From Gemmataceae bacterium (GTDB taxonomy: Bacteria; Planctomycetota; Planctomycetia; Gemmatales; Gemmataceae), in NCBI GenBank assembly GCA_025055215.1, contig JANWYO010000217.1, positions 1 to 33,350 on the forward strand: a stretch of DNA of 33,350 nucleotides. The letters are read 5' to 3'. Below, one piece after another: positions 23,842 to 31,458 of this stretch; position 1 is the stretch's first letter, and each line of letters begins with the position of its first letter. The notes under the pieces were generated by a model. That model saw only the letters and a list, made by a program, of their open reading frames with translations, searched no databases and had not been told where the DNA came from. Both the position numbers and the translations under genes were made by a program.

Positions 23842-25355
23842 GGCACCGACTCCTGGGCCTCGCGGCGGCGAAAGAGGACGGCCGGCTCGCTCCGCCGTAC
23901 TTCGACCCAAGCGGCGGCGCTGCGGAGGTAATCGTCCATCGGCGAACCCGCCTCGACCAGGGCGTGGTCGAAGCCCCACTGCCGGGCCCAGGCTTCGATG
24001 CGCTCCGGGTGGTGTTTCATGGCGTCGTCGAACTCGCGCAGCCAATCGTTGCCGTACACTTCGCAGCGGTCATCGACGAAGACCCGCAGGCTGGGTGTGA
24101 ACCAGATGAGAAAGCCGCCGTGGTTGTAGTCGTTGAAAATGGGCGTCCCCAGGGGCCGAGCGGCGGCGTAGGCCCGCAGCTCGGGGAGCAGCTCCAACGG
24201 CCAGCGGGACGGGTCGAGGCGGGCCCAGCCTCGGCCGAGGATCGGCCAGCCGATCCCGGCCGCCTGAAGGATCACCGCCAGGGCGACGAGGCATACCGGC
24301 ATCATCAGGGCCCGCCGTGGGAAAGACCGGGGTTGCGAGGGCACCTGGTAAAGGTCGGGGCGATGGCGGGCGAGCCAGGCAGCCCAGCGGGTGTGGGGCC
24401 AAAGGTCGGCCCAGGCTAAGGCCGCTGTGACCGCGAACAACGGCGCGTGCCGGATCCTCTCGCAGGCCAAGACCAGCCACACCAGCGGCACCAGCCAGGT
24501 GATTCGCGGCCATCGGGGCCAAGTCCCGGCCAAGGTGGCCAGGTACACTCCTCCCCACCCCAGCACCAACAGGCCATCCAAGCGCCGGGGGTCGAGCGGT
24601 GCGTGCTCGACGATCATACGCGGCAGGTAATCCATGCGCATGATTTCGATCCACGTTCGTGGCAGGTCCGCGCCGTATGGGTTGATGAAAACGGTCAGCC
24701 CGCAGGCGATGGTCAACACGGAAAAGCCCCAAAGTGGCCCCGGCGTCTCGCACCCCAGCAGCCGATACACCACCCAACCGCCCAGCACCAGCAGCATCGT
24801 CCCCAGGCCGCCGAGCACGCCCCCATGAATGTTTGTCCAGACGACGAACAGGGGCACGAGCCACCAGAGCCGCCGCCAGTCGATACGTCGCGCCTCATAA
24901 TCGTTCAACCAGGCGAAGGTGAGCGCCAGGAAAATGATGCTGACGATGTGCGGCCGGACGTGAAAGTGCGACGTGCTGGTGGCAAGTGTCAACAGAATGA
25001 CACCGGTCACCATCAGCCCGTGCAGCCCGACGGCGAGCAGGCGATGAGCGATCCAAGTGTATAAGGCGGCGAGGATGACGGCACTGGCCCACAGGAGCGT
25101 GTCGAAGCCCCCGACGGCGTACAGCCCGGCCATCACGCACTCGCCCAGCCACTCGTACGGCACCCAGCGTTGGCCAAAAAAAGTGCAGCTATACGGGTCG
25201 GCGTGGAGAAACTCGCGCGCTTGCAGGATGCGCTGCCCGGTGACAATATGCCAAAAGGTGCCGGGGTCGCGGAACAGCCGACTGCGGCCGCCCACAATCA
25301 GGATGGCGGTGAGAACCAGAAAAAAGCCGGTCTCCGCTCGCCAGAGCGAGCGCAT
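23838..25355 (-). CDS. GT-C-like polytopic membrane protein (upstream paralogue)
   Basis: 505 residues with about eleven hydrophobic helices. The first-loop block RDPGTFWHIVTGQRILQAREFLHADPYSCT...WVPYEWLGE corresponds to TSADLGWQLRTG...DPFCWT...WVAYSWLYG of its neighbour, and the C-domain TPIFNDYNHGGFLIWFTP corresponds to GPLYNDFDWGGFLIWRLP. An acidic residue in the first loop (RDPG) is where GT-C enzymes keep a catalytic Asp, so an enzyme role is plausible. ATG 25355 follows the small membrane gene's stop by 24 bp. I know this layout from environmental bacterial genomes without an assigned function. Confidence 0.78.
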   Translation of the reverse strand: MRSLWRAETGFFLVLTAILIVGGRSRLFRDPGTFWHIVTGQRILQAREFLHADPYSCTFFGQRWVPYEWLGECVMAGLYAVGGFDTLLWASAVILAALYTWIAHRLLAVGLHGLMVTGVILLTLATSTSHFHVRPHIVSIIFLALTFAWLNDYEARRIDWRRLWWLVPLFVVWTNIHGGVLGGLGTMLLVLGGWVVYRLLGCETPGPLWGFSVLTIACGLTVFINPYGADLPRTWIEIMRMDYLPRMIVEHAPLDPRRLDGLLVLGWGGVYLATLAGTWPRWPRITWLVPLVWLVLACERIRHAPLFAVTAALAWADLWPHTRWAAWLARHRPDLYQVPSQPRSFPRRALMMPVCLVALAVILQAAGIGWPILGRGWARLDPSRWPLELLPELRAYAAARPLGTPIFNDYNHGGFLIWFTPSLRVFVDDRCEVYGNDWLREFDDAMKHHPERIEAWARQWGFDHALVEAGSPMDDYLRSAAAWVEVRRSEPAVLFRRREAQESVP

Positions 25356-25379
25356 GGGTCAGAGTTTCCCGGAACGGCG

Positions 25380-25760
25380 TCAACGAGACATCGCCTCGAA
25401 CAATCGTAGCACCGGCCCCGTCATGGTCACATGGAACAGACACAAGACCAGGCAACAACCGGCAAAGACCAGGGTGTTGACCCACGTCGCGGAGACCTGA
25501 TCGCGTGCCAGCCATTGCGCGAGGAGCAAGCCCAGGCCAATGGCCAACGCGGCGACGTAGAGGGCGGTGGTCGGGATGGCCAGAAACAGCTCCGTCGTCC
25601 AAGGGAGCAAGAGGTTGAAGTCCTCGAAAACCCGAGCGAATGCCGCCCGCTCCGACGGGACGGTAACGGCAAGGTAGAGGAGCGAAAGGAGGGCGAAGAG
25701 CAAAGTCCCCCTGCGCATCCACCTGCTCCAACGCATGCTGGCGGCGAGCCGATCGCTCAT
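25380..25760 (-). CDS. Small membrane protein, first gene of the GT-C-like run
   Basis: 126 residues with three hydrophobic helices (RGTLLFALLSLLYLAV near 17-32; ELFLAIPTTALYVAALAIGLGLLLAQWLA near 57-85; WVNTLVFAGCCLVLCLFHV near 93-111). ATG 25760 is chosen for GGAGG 7 nt upstream; the longer open frame runs into dispersed repeat copy B. It is not recognised. It lies 24 bp ahead of the paralogous pair and may form a small accessory subunit. Confidence 0.7.
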   Translation of the reverse strand: MSDRLAASMRWSRWMRRGTLLFALLSLLYLAVTVPSERAAFARVFEDFNLLLPWTTELFLAIPTTALYVAALAIGLGLLLAQWLARDQVSATWVNTLVFAGCCLVLCLFHVTMTGPVLRLFEAMSR

Positions 25761-25895
25761 CCGTGTTCCTCCCTTTTCTCCCAGTCTACCTGGAAGGCCG
25801 GTGGCGTTCAAGGATCGCCCAACGACGCCCTCGCGTCGGCGGGCTGCGGGACGCCGGCCGGGTGCTGAGGAGCAACTATCGCTTGGGGCGGGGTG

Positions 25896-26066
25896 GAGCG
25901 CTTCGAGCGGTGGTTTTTCCCAGTCCCGCCGATTCCTCGTTTTCGGTCCATGATCGGTCGTTTCGCGCTCCCTCCGTAGCCAGCCTGCGTCTCCCATCCT
26001 CGCGCCAGCGCAAACCGAACAAACCCCTCCGCCGCTGCGCCCTCGCCCCGCCAGAATCCAGGGGGA
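25896..26066 (-). repeat. Dispersed intergenic element, copy B
   Basis: On the minus strand, block 1 is at 26013-26033 (GGCGGAGGGG...TTCGGTT) and block 2 at about 25911-25970 (GAGCGCGAAACGA...AAACGAGGAATC), aligned to copy A with roughly 80% identity by eye. It points toward the small membrane gene at 25760, about 135 bp away, and away from the Cys-rich gene at 26224. The gap 25761-26223 (463 bp) otherwise holds only a 14-bp direct repeat (26069 and 26094). Confidence 0.72.
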
Positions 26067-26068
26067 CG

Positions 26069-26107
26069 ACGGATGCCGAATTCCAGAGAGACAACGGATG
26101 CCGAATT
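26069..26107. repeat. 14-bp direct repeat with 25-bp period
   Basis: ACGGATGCCGAATT occurs at 26069-26082 and 26094-26107, right at the upstream edge of dispersed copy B. It could be a target-site trace or small tandem duplication. Confidence 0.6.
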
Positions 26108-26223
26108 TCCCTATTGACGGCAGCCGCGCGGCCGGTTATGGCACCGCATCACTTGGGAGGAAAACCCGGAGGGTCGGCCGCGTGCCGGCGCTCCCTCCAC
26201 CGTCACGCTCGGAGGCGATGTCC

Positions 26224-26481
26224 ATGCGCGGTCGAAAGTTGTTCCTCGGGACGGCCTGGCTCGCGGCCTTGCTGGGACCGGGCTGTTGCCAGTGGTGCGA
26301 GAAACACTGCCCCAATCGCAACACCGTGTCGGCGGCGCCGGCGACGTATTGCGTGCCCTGCTGCCCGACGGTGGCGGCGCCAGCCACCTATTATCCGACG
26401 ACGGCTTCGTATGCGCCGGCTGCTGCGCCGGCCCCCGCGCCGCAAGGATTCCAACGGCAGTTTACCTGCGTCTGCCAGTGA
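26224..26481 (+). CDS. Small Cys-rich secreted or lipoprotein
   Basis: 85 residues. ATG 26224 has GGAGG 8 nt upstream (26211-26215), which excludes earlier in-frame starts. The N-terminus RGRKLFLGTAWLAALLGPGCC looks like a signal sequence ending near Cys19, possibly lipidated, though the lipobox (GPGC) is poor. Eight or so cysteines are seen in GCCQWCEKHCPN, YCVPCCP and FTCVCQ, surrounded by an Ala/Pro/Tyr-rich disordered spacer. The arrangement suggests metal binding or disulfide cross-linking in the periplasm or cell wall. No family is recognised. It converges with the Hsp70-like gene, 19 bp away. Confidence 0.65.
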   Translation: MRGRKLFLGTAWLAALLGPGCCQWCEKHCPNRNTVSAAPATYCVPCCPTVAAPATYYPTTASYAPAAAPAPAPQGFQRQFTCVCQ

Positions 26482-26504
26482 GCCCCCGGTCAGGGGCGGC
26501 TCAC
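26478..26504. terminator. Convergent hairpin that includes both stop codons
   Basis: GTGAGCC (26478-26484) pairs with GGCTCAC (26498-26504), and inner CCC pairs with GGG with a bulged C, giving about 10 bp. The TGA of the Cys-rich gene (26479-26481) and the TGA of the Hsp70-like gene (26501-26503 on the other strand) lie in opposite arms. A bidirectional terminator is likely. Confidence 0.5.
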
Positions 26505-29335
26505 GACGTTGACGCCTCGTCGCCGCGCGACCGCAGCCGCAGACCGACCGGCAGGGCATCGCCGAACATCTGGCTCTGCTCCTCGGTCTCCCACTCTGTG
26601 ACCTCCTCCACCATTCGCAGCCAATGCTCCGGGAGCGCTTGGCCGCGCAAGACGCTCAAGACGCCTTCCCGATGACGCTCGTCCACGTCGAGGGCGCGCT
26701 GGCCGCTCCGCCGCGCCAACTGGGCCAGGCAAAAGGCCCAGGCCAGCCGTTCGCTGTCGTGCCCCGGTTGGAAGGGCAAGAGGGCATCGATCCATCCCTC
26801 GACCACCTGCGGGTGCACCACCGCGTTGAGCGGGCCATACAGCAGCACCCGTGCTCCCAATCGCGTCAGCGCCCAAAAGGCATAAGTCGGAACCGGGCTG
26901 CGCCGCAGCGGCTTGAGCAGGGCCTGGCCCAAAGCCTCCTTGGTCTTGACGTCGAGCCGTTCCAGGCTGGCGGCGGCCCGCCACATTTCCGCTAATTCGT
27001 TCGCCAGGGGCTTGACGCCGCCTTTGCCCTTGCCCGTGAGCAGGGCGGGGCGCAGCCGGTCGGCCAAGGCGGTCTGGAGGGGGGCGGGAAGGCCACCGGC
27101 CACCCGCCGCCACATGATCCAGTAATCGGCCCCGCCCTCCGGCTGCCGCGTGGTCTGCGGGGAGCGGGGCGGGGCGTGCATCATCTTCCACAAGGTTTCG
27201 ATCCGATACGGGTCGAGCGGATCGCCGAACCCGGGGCGGAGGCTCCAGCCGACGAGGTGATACCACCGGCTCAGGTGGGCGGGGGACTTGCGCCGCTGCT
27301 CGGCCTGTTCGCCGAGGAATTCCCACAAGCGGCGGCACAGGCCGGTGGGCCAGTCTTGTCGCGGCGCTCCCAGGGCGGCTTCCAGCGCCTTGGTCAGCTC
27401 CTGGGGAGCGGGGCCGCTGTTGGAGTCGAAAGTCGCCCGGATCAAGGCGCCGGCTTGCTGGACCTGCTCTTCCGGCCAGACGTCGGTGACACCCGGCCGG
27501 GCCGGCGGCCCGGCGGGTGAGTCGGTTTCCTCGGGGAGGACATCGCGGACATTGAACTCCAGCCGCCAGCGGTTCTGTCCCTCTTTGGCGACGCACCACA
27601 GTTCCAGGGTGCCGATGTCGGTGCACCGGGCGGCGAGGGTGACGGGGACATGTTTGGTGCCGCTGCGTTTGCCGCCGCGCAGGACGGTGTGCAACGGCGG
27701 CAGGCGGCGTAACTGGTCGGGGGCCACGGTGAGGAGGTCGCCGGCGCGGTCGTCGCCACGGACCGTGGAGGTGTACAGCGGAAAGGCGACCGGCTGGCCC
27801 AACGTTAGCTCCAGCTCCGGCTGGTCGATGGTCAGCTCCTGGCCCTCTTCCAGGTGCTGCGGGAGGACACAGAGGACCGCGAGCGGCGTTTGGCCGTCTG
27901 CCGCCGGCGCCGCCGGCGGCGGCCCCTGCGCCCCCACCGCGATGTAGTACGACCGCGCCAGCCCACCCCCGATGCGTCGGCCGCCGCTGTGCCGCAGCCA
28001 GCCGAAATATGCCGCTCCCCAGGCCACCGCCAGATCGAGCGACGGATTGGTGAGGACCAGAGGCCGCCAAGGTCGCTGCCCGGTGTCATACCAGTGGTGC
28101 ACCACCTCCAGCAGCCGCGCCCGCAAGGCCGCCGCCTGAAAGACCCCGCCATTGAAGAGCACCGCATCGGGTGGCGGGCCGTCGCTCCCGAGGTGGCGGC
28201 GCAGAAACAGCGCCAGGTGCCGGCTGATGGCCGGGTCGGCAACATACGGCAGGCCCATCTCGTGCAGGCCGGTCCGCGGCCCGCGGATCGGCTCGGCTTC
28301 GCGCGGCACCAGGGGAAAAAAACCGTCGAACAAAAGTTGCCGCACCTCCGCCCCAGTCAGGGTGGCGTGCTGCGTGCCGCCGACCACCTGCCGACCTCGA
28401 CCCACGACCGTCACCGTGAGGCTGGCCGACGGCTCGGCGGCCAGCAGCGTCTCCTTGGCCGAGCGACACGCCTGCGTCAGCAAGCCATACTGTACGGCGT
28501 CGAGCCGACCAGCCCCGGGCAGCTTCGTCTCCACGAACTTTGCCAGGGCCAAGTCCATGTTGTCGCCGCCGAGCAACAGATGGTCGCCCACCGCCTGCCG
28601 GACGAAACCCAGGTCGCCTTCCCGCTCCACCGCTTGGATCAGGCCGAAGTCGCTGGTGCCGCCACCCACATCGACCACCAGGCACCGCGCCCCCGGTTTG
28701 AGGGCCTGAAGCTCGGCCGGCGGGTGCGTCGCCAGCCAGCAGTAGAACGCCGCCTGGGGCTCCTCCAAGAGCGTCAACCGTTCGATGCCCGCTTGCCGGG
28801 CGGCTTCGACCGTCAGGTTCCGGGCCACGTCATCGAAGGAAGCCGGCACCGTCAGCACCACCGGCTGCTCTTCCAGCCGGTCGCCAGGGTGGGCATAATT
28901 CCAACTCTCCACCAAGTGGCGCAGGTAGCGGGCCGAGGCTTCGACGGGCGAAATCCGCGGCACGTCCGCCGGAGCGCTCCAGGGCAATAACGGTGCGGAG
29001 CGATCGACACCGGCATGGCACAGCCACGACTTGGCCGACGTCACCAATCGACCGGGCACCTTGGCGCCGTGCTGGCGGGCGAATTCGCCGACCGCATACC
29101 GCCGGGCCGGGTCCCACGGGAGCGCCGTCGCCCCGGCGGGCAGGTCGTACGCCCCAGGGAGATACAGGAACGATGGCAGCAACGGCCTCGTCCCCACTTC
29201 CGCCGGGGCCACCAGCTGGAGCACGGGAAACGTCTCGATTCCCGACCGACCCGCTTCCGGAGGGCGGTGCAGGTCGATGTACGCCAGCGCGCTGTTGGTC
29301 GTTCCCAGGTCGATGCCGATGAGATAGCGAGGCAT
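26501..29335 (-). CDS. Hsp70-family protein with large C-terminal extension (DUF3731-type)
   Basis: 944 residues, much longer than DnaK (about 640). The N-terminal ATPase is recognisable by LIGIDLGTTNSALAYID, VVDVGGGTSDFG (phosphate 2) and the adenosine motif DAVLFNGGVFQAAALR. After about residue 480 the sequence no longer resembles DnaK's substrate-binding domain in full; beta-type segments are followed by a helical, Trp-rich region (for example FLGEQAEQRRKSPAHLSRWYHLVGWSLRPGF) that I associate with DUF3731. It probably has an Hsp70-like nucleotide-switch function with an unusual client domain. No J-protein, GrpE or second Hsp70 is adjacent. It is divergent from gmhB across 145 bp. Confidence 0.9.
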   Translation of the reverse strand: MPRYLIGIDLGTTNSALAYIDLHRPPEAGRSGIETFPVLQLVAPAEVGTRPLLPSFLYLPGAYDLPAGATALPWDPARRYAVGEFARQHGAKVPGRLVTSAKSWLCHAGVDRSAPLLPWSAPADVPRISPVEASARYLRHLVESWNYAHPGDRLEEQPVVLTVPASFDDVARNLTVEAARQAGIERLTLLEEPQAAFYCWLATHPPAELQALKPGARCLVVDVGGGTSDFGLIQAVEREGDLGFVRQAVGDHLLLGGDNMDLALAKFVETKLPGAGRLDAVQYGLLTQACRSAKETLLAAEPSASLTVTVVGRGRQVVGGTQHATLTGAEVRQLLFDGFFPLVPREAEPIRGPRTGLHEMGLPYVADPAISRHLALFLRRHLGSDGPPPDAVLFNGGVFQAAALRARLLEVVHHWYDTGQRPWRPLVLTNPSLDLAVAWGAAYFGWLRHSGGRRIGGGLARSYYIAVGAQGPPPAAPAADGQTPLAVLCVLPQHLEEGQELTIDQPELELTLGQPVAFPLYTSTVRGDDRAGDLLTVAPDQLRRLPPLHTVLRGGKRSGTKHVPVTLAARCTDIGTLELWCVAKEGQNRWRLEFNVRDVLPEETDSPAGPPARPGVTDVWPEEQVQQAGALIRATFDSNSGPAPQELTKALEAALGAPRQDWPTGLCRRLWEFLGEQAEQRRKSPAHLSRWYHLVGWSLRPGFGDPLDPYRIETLWKMMHAPPRSPQTTRQPEGGADYWIMWRRVAGGLPAPLQTALADRLRPALLTGKGKGGVKPLANELAEMWRAAASLERLDVKTKEALGQALLKPLRRSPVPTYAFWALTRLGARVLLYGPLNAVVHPQVVEGWIDALLPFQPGHDSERLAWAFCLAQLARRSGQRALDVDERHREGVLSVLRGQALPEHWLRMVEEVTEWETEEQSQMFGDALPVGLRLRSRGDEASTS

Positions 29336-29480
29336 GATTCGGGTCTGGCAAATCCTTGACGATGATGAGGGGGCCTAGGTTTCTCCGGCCAAGAAATTAT
29401 TTTATCCGAGGCAGCGCAGGCTGGCGCCGCGGGTCGGCGTTGGCCGCCGACCCGCGCGGAAAGGGCAAAGGAACCCTGCC
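29336..29480. promoter_or_regulatory. Divergent promoter region (Hsp70-like gene and gmhB)
   Basis: 145 bp between two divergent starts. It has an AT-rich island (29391-29406, AAGAAATTATTTTATC), rare in this GC-rich window and a likely -10 region for one or both promoters, and a long inverted repeat at 29428-29456. A TTGACG at 29356 is -35-like on the plus strand but lacks a -10 at standard spacing. Confidence 0.45.
29428..29456. repeat. Perfect 12-bp inverted repeat upstream of gmhB
   Basis: CGCGGGTCGGCG (29428-29439) and CGCCGACCCGCG (29445-29456) with a 5-nt loop. It ends 24 nt before the gmhB start and lies in a divergent region, so it is not at the end of any gene. It could be an operator or a 5'-leader hairpin. 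Confidence 0.65.
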
Positions 29481-30020
29481 ATGCAGCGAGCCGTTTTTCT
29501 CGACCGCGACGGCGTCATCAACCTGGCGCCGATCCGACATGGGAAGCCGCAATCGCCGGCCGGGCCGGATGACACGATCATCCTTCCGGGCGTGCCGCAG
29601 GCCCTGGCTGAACTCCGGGCCGCGGGCTTTCTGTTGATCGTGGCCACGAACCAGCCCAACGTCGCCAAGGGGTTGCAATCGCGCGAGTCGGTTGAGGCGA
29701 TCCACGCCTTGTTGCGCCGCCAGCTGCCACTGGACGCCATCAAGGTCTGTTACCACGACGACCGGGACGGCTGCCTCTGCCGCAAGCCCAAACCCGGGAT
29801 GTTGCTCGAAGCGGCGGCGGAGTTTGACATCGACCTGTCACGCTCATTCATGGTGGGAGATCGCTGGCGCGACGTGGCCGCCGGCCACGCTGCCGGCTGC
29901 CGTTCCATCCTGGTGGCGTACGACTACGACGAGCCGCCGGCCCAGAACCCGGACGCCGTGGTGGCGTCGCTGTCCGACGCCAGCCGGTGGATCCGGGCAC
30001 GGTTGGCCGAGGAGAGCTGA
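29481..30020 (+). CDS. gmhB: D,D-heptose 1,7-bisphosphate phosphatase-like (HAD-IIIA)
   Basis: 179-residue cytoplasmic HAD phosphatase that removes phosphate from heptose 1,7-bisphosphate in LPS or glycan heptose synthesis. Seen: nucleophile motif FLDRDGVIN (Asp8, Asp10), ATNQPNV, the zinc-site residues Cys90, His92, Cys98, Cys100 in CYHDDRDGCLC, the motif-III lysine in CRKPKPG, and the metal Asp motif MVGDRWRD (Asp127, Asp131). The zinc loop is shorter than in E. coli GmhB. Start ATG 29481 has AAAGGA 8 nt upstream. No other heptose gene is adjacent; related histidinol-phosphatase-type specificity cannot be fully excluded. Confidence 0.88.
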   Translation: MQRAVFLDRDGVINLAPIRHGKPQSPAGPDDTIILPGVPQALAELRAAGFLLIVATNQPNVAKGLQSRESVEAIHALLRRQLPLDAIKVCYHDDRDGCLCRKPKPGMLLEAAAEFDIDLSRSFMVGDRWRDVAAGHAAGCRSILVAYDYDEPPAQNPDAVVASLSDASRWIRARLAEES

Positions 30021-30038
30021 CGGCGGCGGCCTGGCCGG

Positions 30039-30065
30039 CGGGGCGGCGAACTAGCCGCTGCCCCG
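30039..30065. terminator. Imperfect hairpin between convergent gmhB and hom
   Basis: CGGGGC (30039-30044) pairs with GCCCCG (30060-30065), and an inner GGC/GCC pair makes an interrupted stem, in the 56-bp convergent gap. Weaker than the other gene-end hairpins and without a T-tract. Confidence 0.35.
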
Positions 30066-30076
30066 ACCAAGTCCGG

Positions 30077-31381
30077 TCAGTCCGCCACCGGGTAGTAAAC
30101 GCTCGGCGCCATCACGCACGGCAGCCGATCCACCCCGGCGACCGCAGCCCGAAAGTGTCCGGTCAGCGTCGTGTGCGTCATGATGACTAGCGGCACCGTG
30201 TCCCCCTCGTGCTCGTCCAGCGATTCATGCTGCACGACTGAGGCGATACTGATGTGATGCTGGGCCAGTACCCGCGTAACCTCGGCCATCACCCCCGGCT
30301 GGTCCACCACCAGCAGCCGAAGGTAGAAGCGGCTACGCACGCTGTGCGCCGGCAGCAACGTGATCCCCGCCTCTTGCCCCGCCCAGAGCCGCGAGGTCTG
30401 GAAGCTGCGCTGGGCGCGCCCGATGGCCATGTCGATCAGATCGGCAACCACGGCGCTGGCCGTCGGCATCTGGCCGGCGCCACGGCCGTAGTACAGCGTG
30501 TCGCCGACGGCGTCGCCGACCACATGGATGGCGTTGTAGGCGCCGCGCACCTGGGCCAAGGGCGTCAACCGCCGCACCAGCACCGGCGAGACGTGCAGCG
30601 CCAATTGCCCATCGCGCAGCCACGCCTCCGCCAGCAGTTTCACCGTGTAACCCAACTCCTGAGCAAAGCGCAGGTCGGCTTGTTGCATGTCCGCAATGCC
30701 GCGGCATTCGATCGCTGACGGCAGCACGTCCACCCCAAAGGCGATGTGCGCCAGGATCGCCAGCTTCTGGGCCGTGTCAGTGCCATTGACGTCGAGCGTG
30801 GGGTCCGCCTCGGCATAACCGCGCCGCTGGGCTTCAGCCAAGACATCGGCGTAAGCGGAGCCGTTCTCGGTCATCCCAGTCAAGATGAAATTGCAGGTGC
30901 CGTTGAGGATGCCTTGCAGGGAGGTGATCTGGTTGGCGGCCAGCCCTTGGGACAGGGCGGCGATGATGGGAATTCCGCCGCCCACGCTCGCCTCGAAAGC
31001 CACGGCCCGGCCATGCCGCCGGGCCGTGGCGAAGACCTCGGCGCCATGTTCCGCCAACAGCGCCTTGTTGGCCGTCACCACATGCTTCCCCGCCGCCAAC
31101 GCCTGCAACACCGCCTGCCGTGCCCAGGTGGTGCCGCCGACCAGCTCCGCGACGCATTGGATCGCCGGGTCGCCGAGAACCTCGCCCAGGTCGGTGGTGA
31201 GCACCCCCGGCGGGAGCGCGACGTCTCGGGGTTTCCTCGGATCGCGGACCACCACCCGGCGCAGCACCAGCGGCCGGCCCGCCCGCGCCGCCAGTCGGCC
31301 CGGCTGCTCCAGCAATAGCTTCGCTACGCCGCTGCCGACGGTACCGCAGCCCAGCAGCCCAATGCCAAACGGTTCAGCCAT
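30077..31381 (-). CDS. hom: Homoserine dehydrogenase
   Basis: 434 residues. It reduces aspartate semialdehyde to homoserine for Thr, Met and Ile synthesis. Seen: the dinucleotide motif GLLGCGTVGSG (near residue 9), TANKALLAEHG, EASVGGGIPII, the catalytic block ADPTLDVNGTDTAQKLAILA, and a C-terminal ACT domain (LRLLVVDQPGVMAEVTRVLAQHHISI), which typically gives threonine feedback control. The start at 31381 has GGAAGG just upstream; the frame's 23 extra residues are ignored. It is the downstream gene of the isomerase, with a 77-bp gap holding a strong hairpin, and converges with gmhB. Confidence 0.95.
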   Translation of the reverse strand: MAEPFGIGLLGCGTVGSGVAKLLLEQPGRLAARAGRPLVLRRVVVRDPRKPRDVALPPGVLTTDLGEVLGDPAIQCVAELVGGTTWARQAVLQALAAGKHVVTANKALLAEHGAEVFATARRHGRAVAFEASVGGGIPIIAALSQGLAANQITSLQGILNGTCNFILTGMTENGSAYADVLAEAQRRGYAEADPTLDVNGTDTAQKLAILAHIAFGVDVLPSAIECRGIADMQQADLRFAQELGYTVKLLAEAWLRDGQLALHVSPVLVRRLTPLAQVRGAYNAIHVVGDAVGDTLYYGRGAGQMPTASAVVADLIDMAIGRAQRSFQTSRLWAGQEAGITLLPAHSVRSRFYLRLLVVDQPGVMAEVTRVLAQHHISIASVVQHESLDEHEGDTVPLVIMTHTTLTGHFRAAVAGVDRLPCVMAPSVYYPVAD

Positions 31382-31418
31382 GCACCTTCCCACACGCCGA
31401 CCCCGTGGTATTGGCCGA

Positions 31419-31441
31419 CGGTGCCGGCCCTGCCGGCACCG
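31419..31441 (-). terminator. GC hairpin after the isomerase-like gene
   Basis: Perfect 10-bp stem CGGTGCCGGC / GCCGGCACCG (31419-31428 and 31432-31441) with a 3-nt loop, 17 nt after the stop at 31459 and upstream of hom. No T-tract, so it may be a partial terminator or mRNA processing site. Confidence 0.5.
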
Positions 31442-31458
31442 GCCGCCCACCAGCGGAG

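Noticed and set aside
26490-28070. 526-residue minus-strand frame overlapping the Hsp70-like gene
   Set aside because: Arg/Pro/Gly-rich shadow in another frame of a clearly coding gene.
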